A DNA stretch of 64,000 bases from Amphiura filiformis (GCF_039555335.1 NC_092647.1:9183274-9247273), one strand, 5' to 3'; positions 45,779 to 57,729 are shown, counted from the stretch's first letter. A program made the numbers and translations. The notes: generated by a model not told the origin, from the sequence alone.

Positions 45779-46779
45779 GTTAATGTTATAATTAAGACTT
45801 GGGATTTTCCATGTCTTGTGAAAAAAGCACTTGGCTATTAATATTTTGGAGTTCCCAGAGCTTGGTATATAAGAAAATGTAAATATAATTCTTCACAGTT
45901 TATAGTGTTGATCTGGACTAGCTAGCTAATGTGCTTAAAGTACAATTCCTTCAAAGAAAGGAAATTGCAAACCAGAAATATTTTACGTAGTCAATGTACT
46001 TCTGCCTGCCAGTGTTGTCGGAGAAGATCTACAATACGTCAAAGAATGTACTTCGTCCAAGAAAGGAATATATATTCTTCTGTCGACTTGCTGAAGTCTG
46101 GTTTATGAATAGATTATCTAAATATGATGATCTATGGTTTTTGATACAACACATCTGACAATATAAGTGGGGACAACTGCATCGCAGTTCTGCTTCCTGA
46201 AGATATTGTGTGAAAGGTGGAAATAGCACAATTTTTGAGAAAGCAGCGCAAGGAGTTAAGTTTGGAGAAAGCAGCGCAAGGAGTTAAGTTTGGAGAAAGC
46301 AGCACAAGGAGATAAATGTTTGGAGAAAGCAGCACCATTTTTGTGTGAGGATTTTATACGCAAGGATATGCAAGTGTACAAAGGACTTTGCTGATTTTCA
46401 CAGGACAAGTGATTTACATCAGGAATCTAGAACATTGCAAGAACTCCATGATCACCTACAAGAAGACTGCTGGTTAATTGTGATTGTGTGATTATTTTTG
46501 TATATGCATTTATTGTCATATATTGTACCAATCATATCTTACTTTCAATTAAAGACTTAGATTTTGTTCGCTAAATCAATCAGTGTATTTGTGTTTCGCA
46601 TTCGTGTGAATTTGGGTAAGAGATGAATTTGGCCTTGAGTCAAGTACGACTCGTAACAGCATGATAAAAACCCTGGTACCACTTCTGACAGCTGACCATG
46701 TGTTGATGTCTACCAGCATGATAAAAACCCTCCCTTACCATAAATGAAGGCATTCAATTAGCTGTTTGAAAGCCTTCAC

Positions 46780-47067
46780 TAAACAGGTAATTTAACCTTC
46801 AGATAGTAGCTGTTATTTAGCATGTACTAAGCCTTCAAAATGATGAATTATGTAAATTAGGTACAGCTAGTGACAACTTTCAATAGCTGTTCAATAATAG
46901 CCTTCACTAGCTGTTCAATAATAGCCTTCACTAGCTGATCAGTAATAGCCTTCACTAGCTATTCAATAATAGCTTTCACTAGTTGTTCAATAATAGCCTT
47001 CTCTAGCTATTCAATGATTATAGCCGTCACTTAGCATGTACTAAGCCTGCAAAATGATGAATTATGT
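46780..47067 (+). repeat. 24-bp tandem array, left part
   Basis: Units of 'ttcactagctgttcaataat' plus 'agcc' are preceded by a larger 'aaaatgatgaattatgtaaa' block. The array is interrupted at 47068 by an insertion and resumes at 48315. Confidence 0.85.
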
Positions 47068-48314
47068 CGTCGGGTGTATTACATAGTGACGGATGTTAAA
47101 CTTCGCCAGAAAAAAGTTTTTGAGTTAGACGCGATCAAAGAGTACGCCGATTTGTGATCAACCATAGCAGAACACTAACAAGTAAAATCCTCCAAAAGTT
47201 GCTGTATTTTTAAAAACTAGTATCTAAAGTATCTTGAAACATCTATCACATGAAGAATTATTCGCTATTAAATCAGTAAAATGATTACAAAGTTATACGT
47301 CAGTATGTAAAAACGTGAAAACGTTGCACCCTAACATCCGTCACACATCCGTCACTATGTCTTGCGCCAATATCGCGCACGCTAATCTGGTCTCTCGTGT
47401 TGATCTATGGATATCCGTCACACATCCGTCACTATGTCTTGCGCATAAAAGTCGGATCAAGGAAGGACTTCGAAGCATCCGTCGGTTCTTTACGCTTATT
47501 ATTAAACACTTTTTTCATGATAAAACCGACTCGTCACGAGTGCCCACGACATACATGGCATATTGTATTTGAGTATTTACTCCTGATCTTACTAGTTCTC
47601 ACTCTCATGATATAGCTAATCACACAAGCTGTAACTTCTTTTTACAATAACGCCAATGATTGTATTCAGTTTTTACTAATTTACACTGTATTATCTGTCA
47701 ATTTGGAGCCGCCTCTAAACGCCTCTGAACATATTTTGATCATGTTTCAATAACCTACTCATTAAAAAGGATCATATTTTCATTTTTTATTACTTAATCA
47801 TCCCTTTTATATTGTAAAGCTTTGAAATAATGTCTCTAAATATTTGCCGAATCAACTCGAACCATTAAAAATTTATTAAAAGTGATATTTTACTAAAATA
47901 ATGATCCATTGAATATCTGCTCTACGTAAACGTTTTTGGTTTATACCCAGTTATCAACATCCGTCAAGAAATCATGTAGGTTTCAATGAACAATATTGAA
48001 TTACGTACGTTCAAATTGAAAAATAATGTTTTTACATAGTGACGGATGTGACAGATACGCCATACAATTTAGTTGTTTTTCCCGAGTAAACAGCGTTTTA
48101 CATAGTGACGGATGTTTAGATACGCCACTATGTAAAACGTCGGGTAATGTAATATATCAACATCCGTCATTTGCATAATTAATTAACTAATTAATTATGC
48201 AAACTTGAGCACCAAATCTTGGTAATACTATACTACTCACTATTTAAAATACATTGGCCAATTTTCATAAAAATGACAAAAATCAACATACGTCACTATG
48301 TAATGCACCCGACG
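47068..48314. mobile_element. Non-autonomous DNA element with iterated ACATAGTGACGGATG motif
   Basis: The ends CGTCGGGTG and CACCCGACG start inverted repeats that include the ACATAGTGACGGATG word. ATGT flanks both sides (47064-47067, 48315-48318). The uninterrupted target is seen at 46853 as 'aattatgtaaattagg', so the 4-bp duplication is firm. The word or its core recurs inside at about 47335, 47350, 47417, 47432, 47957, 48036, 48098, 48119 and 48160 in both orientations. No transposase is encoded. The 4-bp target excludes most common superfamilies; Sola, Academ or Ginger types are possible. Confidence 0.75.
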
Positions 48315-48560
48315 ATGTAAATTAGGTACAGCTAGTGACAGCCTTCACTAGCTGTTCAGAAATATCCTTCACTAGCTGTTCAGTAATAGCCTTCACTAGC
48401 TGTTCAGTAATAGCCTTCACTAGCTGTTCAGTAATAGCCTTCACTAGCTGTTCAGTAATAGCCTTCACTAGCTGTTCAGTAATAGCCTTCACTAGCTATT
48501 CAATAATGGCCTTCACTAGCTGTTCGATGATTATAGCCTATTCACTTAGCATGTAAGCCT
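48315..48560 (+). repeat. 24-bp tandem array, right part
   Basis: About seven near-perfect units of 'ttcactagctgttcagtaat' plus 'agcc' occur. The 8-residue periodic translation of this stretch is an artefact of the 24-bp period. Confidence 0.9.
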
Positions 48561-48884
48561 GCAAAATTTAAGCTTAACTATACTTACATTATCCATGATG
48601 CTGCATATATCATTGCACACAAGATAACTAGATATGCATGCATTACATATGATATTGTCCACATAACATGCATCCCAAATGTAAAAAGTGAAAAACAATG
48701 CCTATAAATAAAGCTGGAAACATATATCCAAAGGATTAGACTCCATCTGCATTCATCCACACAACTTCAAAATTGCAGTTAGAAATATATTCCCACCATG
48801 CACCTAGTTGACCCTTGGGTCAACCACTGATGAAGTGAAGGCTAGTGAAGGCTATAACTGGCTAACAGCTATGAGCCAAGTTCA

Positions 48885-49945
48885 ACTAGAGCGGTTCTCG
48901 GCTTTCGCGGTTCTCAGCATTTGCGGTTCTCGGTGGGTGTTTTCGACACAAGGCGTCGAATGGGATGCCTCCACCATGGGGCGATTTAAATGTGTACAAA
49001 TCTTATAACGCTAAAAGTCAACTAAGTGGTAAACAAACAAACATAAAAAATATGGGCAAAAATAAGAGTCACATAAATGAGGTTGAAATAGTGTATAGGG
49101 AATTCCATAGACATTTAGAAAAGTTGCAACTTTCCAAGTTTCATGCCCATATGAAAGTTTCACTAATTTGACCTCAGATGACCACTTCCAAAAATTTGAA
49201 TCTAAATGTTGACTGTATCCACCAAGTTTCATGCCCATACGACAGTTTTTACTAATTTGACCTCAGATGACCTCTAGGTAACCCCAGATGACCCAAAAAT
49301 GACCTTCCAAAAATTTGGCTCAAAATGTTGACTGTACCCACCAAGTTTCCTGCCCATATGATAGTTTGTACTAATTTGACCTCAGATGACCCCAGCTGAC
49401 CCAAAATGACCTTCCAAAAATTCAGCCCTCAATGTTGATGGTACCCACCAAGTTTCATGCCCATACAACAGTTTTTACTAATTTGACCTCAGATGACCCC
49501 TGGGTGACCCCAAAATAACCTTCCAAAAATTGGCTCCAAATGTTGACTATACCCAACAAGTGTCATGCCCATACGACAGTTTTTACTAATTTGACCTCAA
49601 ATGACCCCTGGGTGACCCCAGATGACCCCAAAATAACCTTCCAAAAATTTGGCTCCAAATGTTGACTATACCCACCAAGTGTCATGCCCATAGGATTTGA
49701 ACTGTTCATATGAGACCAAATTTACAAGTTGACCTCAAATGACCTTTGACCTCAGTATATGACATGCAACCCCACCCCCACCCCCCAAAAAAGTATCCAG
49801 GGTTTCTGACCATGACCCACCTATCCTGAAAATCTGAAGTCAATCCGCCCATCATCCATGCCCGAGATACAGCATCCGGACGGAAGTACGGAAGGAAGCA
49901 CGGACATTGCAAAAACAGTATGCCTCGCGGTGGAGGCATAAAAAT
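48885..49945 (+). repeat. Dispersed element with internal array of about 120-bp units
   Basis: It opens with the three-fold 'gcggttctcgg' phrase and holds about five units of 'aagtttcatgcccata ... tttgacctcagatgacc ... gaccttccaaaaattt'. It closes with 'atgcctcgcggtggaggcat', a short palindrome. Fragments of the same structure lie at 10915-11050 and 12040-12235. It is non-coding. Confidence 0.75.
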
Positions 49946-50044
49946 CGAACAGCTATAGCTAACTAGCTGTTCAAAAATGTGAAGGCTAAATTATATAGCT
50001 GTTCCAAGCATGTAGCAGCTAAGCTACTGGCTATTCAAACTTAC

Positions 50045-50275
50045 AACTGCTGAGTAACAGCCTAGTGAAGGCTTAATTAGCTGTTCACTTTGGTAAGGGC
50101 TGGTACCACTACTCGCAGATGACCATGTGTTGATGTCTACCAGCATGATAAAAACCCTGGTACCACTACTGACAGCTGACCATGTGTTGATGTCTACCAG
50201 CATGATAAAAACACTGGTACCACTACTAGCAGCTGACCATGTGTTGATGTCTACCAGCATGATAAAAACCCTGAG
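50045..50275 (+). repeat. Duplicate of the 43.2-kb minisatellite edge
   Basis: The 'gagtaacagcctagtgaagg' flank plus three 57-bp units repeats the sequence at 43210-43440. This indicates a duplication within the same intron. Confidence 0.85.
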
Positions 50276-50580
50276 TCTAGTTGTTACAAGTCTAATAAAT
50301 GTTACAGAAATTTCTGAAATTCCAGAAATTGGGCAAAAGATAAAATCCGGAAACGCAGGCCCTAATTTTGATATCACACATCACACTAGACCCACTTGGA
50401 TGGACAATATGAATAAAAATAGGTTGGTATTGTTTAATACAGAAAATGAACCAAAACAGATGGTATAGATGTTATGGTAGTAATATTTGTGTTTGAAACC
50501 GCAAAAGTGCAATCTAGCCTTATGGCAAATTCCTCTATCAATGTCTATTGTAAGCATTTCCTTTTGTGTGTTCAACATAC

Positions 50581-50631
50581 CTGTGTTTGGTTCTGGGTTT
50601 GATGGAGTAGAAAATGTTCTACGAGTAGTTG
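50581..50631 (-). CDS. C-type lectin receptor: stalk exon 2 (51 bp)
   Basis: A tttttcag acceptor precedes it and a gtatgttg donor follows, and both ends are phase 1. It encodes 17 residues, TTRRTFSTPSNPEPNT with junction codons, a Thr/Ser/Pro-rich linker suited to O-glycosylation. It has the same length and phase as the neighbouring stalk exon, so the two may be duplicates and could be skipped without breaking the frame. Confidence 0.75.
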
Positions 50632-53600
50632 CTGAAAAACAAAAAACAAACAATGTTTGGAGGATAACGACTACACAACAGTTGTTTTGATGGTATTGTG
50701 AAAAATCTAAACATTTTGCTTTTGGAACCATCCTTGATCTAAGCAAAATGTTTAGATTTTTTACAGTAACAGAAACATAACTGATGCAAAGTCAATAACC
50801 TCATTCAAATAAAACATCACTTTTCAATTTGTTTTATTAAATCTGTATAATATTATCATTTTTCTTTAAAAAAAATACAATTTTAACTTTTCCCTTAACA
50901 AATAACTGACCCATTAATTCATGCAATATCCCAAAAAAGATTAAGTTCATTATCTTGTTGGTCCTGTGCAGACATGTTTAAAATTGTGGGAGATGGTGGT
51001 TAGAACACTACAAATGTATACTTATTTAGGTGCGGTTTTTCCACCTCCCATGTCAGTGTTTACTGGGTTGGCTGTTTTCCACCTCCCATGTTAGTTTTTA
51101 CTGGGTTGGCTGTTTTCCACCTCCCATGTCAGTGTTTACTGGGTTGGCTGTTTTCCACCTCCCATGTCAGTGTTTACTGGGTTGGCTGTTTTCCACCTCC
51201 CATGTCAGTGTTTACTGGGTTGGCTGTTTTCCACCTCCCATGTCAGTTTTTACTGGGTTGGCCGTTTTCCACCTCCCATGTTAGTTTTTACTGGGTTGGC
51301 TGTTTTCCACCTCCCATGTCAGTGTTTACTGGGTTGGCTGTTTTCCACCTCCCATGTCAGTGTTTACTGGGTTGGCTGTTTTCCACCTCCCATGTCAGTG
51401 TTTACTGGGTTGGCTGTTTTCCACCTCCCATGTCAGTGTTTACTGGGTTGGCTGTTTTCCACCTCCCATGTTAGTTTTTACTGGGTTGGCTGTTTTCCAC
51501 CTCCCATGTCAGTGTTTACTGGGTTGGCCATTTTCCACCTCCCATGTCAGTGTTTACTGGGTTGGCTGTTTTCCACCTCCCATGTCAGTTTTTACTGGGT
51601 TGGCCGTTTTCCACCTCCCATGTTAGTTTTTACTGGGTTGGCTGTTTTCCACCTCCCATGTCAGTGTTTACTGGTTGGCTGTTTTCCACCCCCCCTGGCA
51701 GTTTTTACTTGGTTGGCTGTTTTCCACCTCCCATGTCAGTGTTTACTGGGTTGGCTGTTTTCCACCTCCCATGTTAGTTCTTACTGGGTTGGCCGTTTTC
51801 CACCTCCCATGTCAGTGTTTACTGGGTTGGCTGTTTTCCACCTCCCATGTCAGTGTTTACTGGGTTGGCTGTTTTCCACCTCCCATGTCAGTGTTTACTG
51901 GGTTGGCTGTTTTCCACCTCCCATGTTAGTTTTTACTGGGTTGGCTGTTTTCCACCTCCCATGTCAGTGTTTACTGGGTTGGCCGTTTTCCACCTCCCAT
52001 GTCAGTGTTTACTGGGTTGGCTGTTTTCCACCTCCCATGTCAGTGTTTACTGGGTTGGCTGTTTTCCACCTCCCATGTTAGTTTTTACTGGGTTGGCTGT
52101 TTTCCACCTCCCATGTCAGTGTTTACTGGGTTGGCTGTTTTCCACCTCCCATGTCAGTGTTTACTGGGTTGGCTGTTTTCCACCTCCCATGTCAGTTTTT
52201 ACTGGGTTGGCTGTTTTCCACCTCCCATGTTAGTTTTTACTGGGTTGGCTGTTTTGCACCTCCCATGTCAGTGTTTACTGGGTTGGCTGTTTTCCACCTC
52301 CCATGTCAGTGTTTACTGGGTTGGCTGTTTTCCACCTCCCATGTCAGTGTTTACTGGGTTGGCTGTTTTCCACCTCCCATGTTAGTTTTTACTGGGTTGG
52401 CTGTTTTCCACCTCCCATGTCAGTGTTTACTGGGTTGGCTGTTTTCCACCTCCCATGTCAGTGTTTACTGGGTTGGCTGTTTTCCACCTCTCATGTCAGT
52501 TTTTACTGGGTTGGCCGTTTTCCACCTCCCATGTTAGTTTTTGCTGGGTTGGCTGTTTTCCACCTCCCATGTCAGTGTTTACTGGGTTGGCTGTTTTCCA
52601 CCTCCCATGTCAGTGTTTACTGGGTTGGCTGTTTTCCACCTCCCATGTCAGTGTTTACTGGGTTGGCTGTTTTCCACCTCCCATGTTAGTTTTTACTGGG
52701 TTGGCCGTTTTCCACCTCCCATGTCAGTGTTTACTGGGTTGGCTGTTTTCCACCTCCCATGTTAGTTTTTACTGGGTTGGCTGTTTTCCACCTCCCATGT
52801 CAGTGTTTACTGGGTTGGCTGTTTTCCACCTCCCATGTCAGTGTTTACTGGGTTGGCTGTTTTCCACCTCCCATGTTAGTTTTTACTGGGTTGGCCGTTT
52901 TCCACCTCCCATGTCAGTGTTTACTGGGTTGGCTGTTTTCCACCTCCCATGTCAGTGTTTACTGGGTTGGCTGTTTTCCACCTCCCATGTCAGTGTTTAC
53001 TGGGTTGGCTGTTTTCCACCTCCCATTTTAGTTTTTACTGGGTTGGCTGGTTTCCACCTCCCATGTCAGTTTTTACTGGGGGTTGGCTGTTTTCCACCTC
53101 CCATGTCAGTGTTTACTGGGTTGGCTGTTTTCCACCTCCCATGTTAGTGTTTACTGGGTTGGCTGTTTTCCACCTCCCATGTTAGTTTTCACTGGGTTGG
53201 CTGTTTTCCACCTCCCATGTCAGTTTTTACTGGGTTGGCCGTTTTCCACCTCCCCATGTCAGTGTTTACTGGGTTGGCTGTTTTCCACCTCCCATGTCAG
53301 TTTTTACTGGGTTGGCTGTTTTCCACCTCCCATGTCAGTGTTTACTGGGTTGGCTGTTTTCCACCTCCCATGTCAGTGTTTACTGGGTTGGCTGTTTTCC
53401 ACCTCCCATGTTAGTTTTTACTGGGTTGGCTGTTTTCCACCTCCCATGTCAGTTTTTACTGGGTTGGCTGTTTCCCACCTCCCATGTCAGTGTTTACTGG
53501 GTTGGCTGTTTTCCACCTCCCATGTTAGTGTTTACTGGGTTGGCTGTTTTCCACCTCCCATGTCAGTGTTTACTGGGTTGGCTGTTTTCCACCTCCCATG

Positions 53601-54691
53601 TTAGTTTTTACTGGGTTGGCTGTTTTCCACCTCCCATGTCAGTTTTTACTGGGTTGGCTGTTTTCCACCTCCCATGTCAGTGTTTACTGGGTTGGCTGTT
53701 TTCCACCTCCCATGTCAGTTTTTACTGGGTTGGCTGTTTTCCACCTCCCATGTCAGTGTTTACTGGGTTGGCTGTTTTCCACCTCCCATGTCAGTTTTTA
53801 CTGGGTTGGCTGTTTTCCACCTCCCATGTCAGTGTTTACTGGGTTGGCTGTTTTCCACCTCCCATGTCAGTTTTTACTGGGTTGGCTGTTTTACCTTGCC
53901 ACTGGTATGCTCTATTATGTGTTTTATGTATGTATGTTTAAATTGTATTTTAAGATGCACAGCCCTCTGTGATCTTTTTTATGTAAAGCACTAAATAAAA
54001 CTATGCTATTATAAATGATTACATTCTCCAGCATTTCTTCAACATGTGTGATGCCCTTCTAGACTTAACAGACATTAGTGGAGATCCAGGGGAGGGAGGA
54101 AGGTACGACTACCAAAGCATTTCCCACCATTCAAGTTAAGCATACTAATGCAATAGCAACAAATTTAGTTCGATCTTTTGATTGATCATCAATGCTCGGT
54201 TGATCCTAATTATTGATGAAATCAATTAATTTACTATTTTTAATTGTGGTAACACAGTAATTTTTGCCTGTACTGATATTGACCAATATATAAACAAGCA
54301 TCAATGCAGCATCGACGGTTGATCCAAAGATCAAACAAATTTGTTTCTGGTGCCTAATCCTGATTTTCATAAACACCTTGACTATGGGTCTTATTGGGGA
54401 CTTCTTTGATGCCAATGGATATTCACATATCAAACATTGTGAGTGGTGCTTTGCATGAGAGGTGAAATTGAAATGGGATATTCCAGCTGAAATCCATACA
54501 CCTACTATGGAAGATATGACCTTAATCTTCCACACAGGGAGTGTGAGTTTCAAAAGAGGTTTAATACCTAATAGGTGACTCCACTTAAAACTAACACCAC
54601 TGTATGATTTTAAATGGACCATCCCAAATGCATGAGTCTGACAAGGAAGGTGTTAGTGTTAACAGGTATAAGACATGAAGATGTAGCTTAC
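50632..54691 (-). other. Lectin intron, 4.1 kb, mostly a 38-bp satellite
   Basis: About 70 percent is the 38-bp array listed separately. The rest (53896-54690) holds a retroelement-like 3' end near 53950-54010 ('gtaaagcactaaataaaact') and AT-rich sequence without recognised exons. Confidence 0.7.
51040..53895 (+). repeat. Satellite array, about 75 units of 38 bp
   Basis: The unit is 'tttactgggttggctgtttt' followed by 'ccacctcccatgtcagtg'. Variation is concentrated at three sites (tcag/ttag, gtg/ttt, gctg/gccg) and shows alternating patterns. Rare units have 1-bp indels. The unit has no stop in any plus-strand frame and 38 is not a multiple of three, so long frames cycle through all three readings. 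It is intronic in the lectin gene, antisense to it. Confidence 0.95.
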
Positions 54692-54742
54692 CACCTGATG
54701 GAAGAGTAGGTTTTTGGCCTCCAGTAGTTGCAATACCAGGTA
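54692..54742 (-). CDS. C-type lectin receptor: stalk exon 1 (51 bp)
   Basis: It has a ctttacag acceptor, a gtaagc donor and phase 1 on both sides. It encodes a 17-residue Gly/Thr/Pro linker, PGIATTGGQKPTLPSG with junction codons, directly after the second lectin domain. Length and phase equal those of the exon at 50581-50631. Confidence 0.78.
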
Positions 54743-54794
54743 CTGTAAAGAAATAGATAGGTATCATGTTGAAATAACACACCATGTGCAGGAC

Positions 54795-57555
54795 TGGCAA
54801 TGTGTGTCTTCCCATTTACCATATTGGTTTGGATACATATCTACACAACCATTATCTATGTCATAAGTTTACTAGGAACCTTTAATAGTTCATTCTTACC
54901 TTTGGGCACCATACAGACATAGGCAGCATTAGACTGGCAATCTGTGTCTTCCCATTTACCATATTGGTATGGATACATATCTACACAACCATTATCTATG
55001 TCATTAGTTTACTAGGAACCTTTAATAGTTCATTCTTACCTTTGGGCACCATACACATATAGGCAGCATTAGACTGGCAATCTGTGTCTTCCCATTTACC
55101 ATATTGGTTTGGATACATATCTACACAACCATTATCTATGTCATTAGTTTACTAGGAATCTTTAATAGTTCATTCTTACCTTTGGGCACCATACACATAT
55201 AGGCAGCATTAGACTGGCAATCTGTCTTTTCCCATTTACCATATTGGTCTGGATACATCTACATAACCATTATCTATGTCATTAGTTTACTAGGATCCCT
55301 TAATAGTTCATTCTTACCTTTGGGCACCATACAGACATAGGCAGCATTAGACTGGCAATCTGTGTCTTCTCATTTACCATATTGGTCTGGATACATATCT
55401 ACACAACCATTATCTATGTCATTAGTTTACTAGGAATCTTTAATAGTTCATTCTTACCTTTGGGCACCATACACATATAGGCAGCATTAGACTGGCAATC
55501 TGTCTTTTCCCATTTACCATATTGGTCTGGATACATCTACATAACCATTATCTATGTCATTAGTTTACTAGGATCCCTTAATAGTTCATTCTTACCTTTG
55601 GGCACCATACAGACATAGGCAGCATTAGACTGGCAATCTGTCTTTTCCCATTTACCATATTGGTCTGGATACATATCTACACAACCATTATCTATGTCAT
55701 TAGTTTACTAGGATCCCTTAATAGTTCATTCTTACCTTTGGGCACCATACAGACATAGGCAGCATTAGACTAGCAATCTGTGTCTTCCCATTTACCATAT
55801 TGGTTTGGATACATATCTACACAACCATTATCTATGTCATTAGTTTACTAGGAACCTTTAATAGTTCATTCTTACCTTTGGGCACCATACAGACATAGGC
55901 AGCATTAGACTGGCAATCTGTGTCTTCTCATTTACCATATTGGTCTGGATACATATCTACACAACCATTATCTATGTCATAAGTTTACTAGGAACCTTTA
56001 ATAGTTCATTCTTACCTTTGGGCACCATACAGACATAGGCAGCATTAGACTGGCAATCTGTGTCTTCCCATTTACCATATTGGTCTGGATACATATCTAC
56101 ACAACCATTATCTATGTCATAAGTTTACTAGGAACCTTTAATAGTTGATTCTTACCTTTGGGCACCATACACACATAGGCAGCATTAGCCTGGCAATCTG
56201 TGTCTTCCCATTTACCATATTGGTCTGGATACATATCTACACAACCATTATCTATGTCATAAGTTTACTAGGAACCTTTAATAGTTCATTCTTACCTTTG
56301 GGCACCATACAGACATAGGCAGCATTAGACTGGCAATCTGTGTCTTCCCATTTACCATATTGGTCTGGATACATATCTACACAACCATTATCTATGTCAT
56401 AAGTTTACTAGGAACCTTTAATAGTTGATTCTTACCTTTGGGCACCATACACACATAGGCAGCATTAGACTGGCAATCTGTGTCTTCCCATTTACCATAT
56501 TGGTCTGGATACATATCTACACAACCATTATCTATGTCATTAGTTTACTAGGAACCTTTAATAGTTCATTCTTACCTTTGGGCACCATACACACATAGGC
56601 AGCATTAGACTGGCAATCTGTGTCTTCCCATTTACCATATTGGTCTGGATACATATCTAAACAACCATTATCTATGTCATTAGTTTACTAGGACCCTTTA
56701 ATAGTTCAGTCTTACCTTTGGGCACCATACAGACATAGGCAGCATTAGACTGGCAATCTGTGTCTTCCCATTTACCATATTGGTCTGGATACATATCTAC
56801 ACAACCATTATCTATGTCATTAGTTTACTAGGACCCTTTAATAGTTTAGTCTTACCTTTGGGCACCATACACACATAGGCAGCATTAGCCTGGCAATCTG
56901 TGTCTTCCCATTTACCATATTGGTCTGGATACATATCTACACAACCATTATCTATGTCATTAGTTTACTAGGACCCTTTAATAGTTCAGTCTTACCTTTG
57001 GGCACCATACAGACATAGGCAGCATTAGACTGGCAATCTGTGTCTTCCCATTTACCATATTGGTCTGGATACATATCTATACAACCATTATCTATGTCAT
57101 TAGTTTACTAGGACCCTTTAATAGTTCATTCTTACCTTTGGGCACCATACAGACATAGGCAGCATTAGCCTGGCAATCTGTGTCTTCCCATTTACCATAT
57201 TGGTCTGGATACATATCTATACAACCATTATCTATGTCATTAGTTTACTAGGACCCTTTAATAGTTCATTCTTACCTTTGGGCACCATACAGACATAGGC
57301 AGCATTAGACTGGCAATCTGTGTCTTCCCATTTACCATATTGGTCTGGATACATATCTACACAACCATTATCTATGTCATAAGTTTACTAGGAACCTTTA
57401 ATAGTTCAGTCTTACCTTTGGGCACCATACAGACATAGGCAGCATTAGCCTGGCAATCTGTGTCTTCCCATTTACCATATTGGTCTGGATACATATCTAC
57501 ACAACCATTATCTATGTCATAAGTTTACTAGGAACCTTTAATAGTTCATTCTTAC
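54795..57555 (-). repeat. Exon-derived 140-bp satellite, 19 units beyond the true exon
   Basis: Each unit carries the last 105 bp of the lectin-domain exon at 57556-57729 (DIDNGCVDMYPDQYGKWED through VPK), its GTAAG donor and about 35 bp of intron, then joins head to tail. Donor positions recur every 140 bp from 57412 down to 54896, with two 138-bp intervals. No unit has a splice acceptor, and stops lie at the junction in every phase, so the units are not extra exons. Codon differences between units include Ser/Ala in the CQSN/CQAN motif. Similarity is very high, implying recent amplification or homogenisation. Confidence 0.95.
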
Positions 57556-57729
57556 CTTTGGGCACCATACAGACATAGGCAGCATTAGCCTGGCAATCTG
57601 TGTCTTCCCATTTACCATATTGGTCTGGATACATATCTACACAACCATTATCTATGTCATCACCATCTGGCTCATTATTGGCCCAGTTGGTGTAGTCTAC
57701 TACTGTGTCATCCTTCCATTCAAAATCAC
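57556..57729 (-). CDS. C-type lectin receptor: lectin domain 2, C-terminal half
   Basis: Bounded by atgcag and gtaagaatg, both junctions phase 1. It encodes GDFEWKDDTVVDYTNWANNE, PDGDDIDNGCVDMYPDQYG, KWEDTDCQANAAYVCMVPK. The calcium and sugar site reads EPD where mannose binders have EPN and galactose binders QPD, and the usual WND is WED. Calcium binding remains plausible, but ligand class cannot be inferred. Cysteines fit the conserved disulfides. Its 3' 105 bp seeded the satellite immediately downstream. Confidence 0.9.

Larger units (their letters stand above)
44616..46658 (+). mobile_element. Probable solo LTR (TG...CA) with GCAT duplication
   Basis: The 2.04-kb block starts TGTGATGTGCCC, ends ACTCGTAACA, and is flanked by GCAT on both sides (44612-44615, 46659-46662). 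The 57-bp minisatellite resumes in phase after it, so the empty site is visible. TG...CA ends and a 4-bp duplication are the signature of LTR retroelement integration. No gag or pol is present, and an attaaagactta phrase near the right end resembles an LTR polyadenylation zone. About 870 bp of it is a nested element. The orientation assigned is a guess. Confidence 0.65.
42250..50580 (-). other. Lectin intron, 8.3 kb, expanded by repeats
   Basis: Between the second stalk exon and the transmembrane exon lie a LINE fragment, a 57-bp minisatellite, a probable solo LTR with a nested element, a 24-bp tandem array split by a 1.25-kb element, and the 'aagtttcatgcccata' array. All are listed separately. 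The first 300 bp (42290-42540) hold degenerate 'catttggtctaata' repeats. Confidence 0.7.

Noticed and set aside
48335-48556. Small protein with a repeated AFTSCSVI octapeptide
   Set aside because: The octapeptide simply mirrors the 24-bp tandem period, and the same array elsewhere (46880-47010) is not open.
51164-52081. 305-codon plus-strand open frame in the 38-bp array, with many overlapping 128-codon frames
   Set aside because: The 38-bp unit has no stop in any plus-strand frame and shifts frame every copy. The openness is a property of the repeat, and the same peptide appears in all three frames.
54795-57555. Nineteen additional lectin exons
   Set aside because: Units have donors but no pyrimidine tract or acceptor, and every phase meets a stop at the unit junction (taaactaatga).
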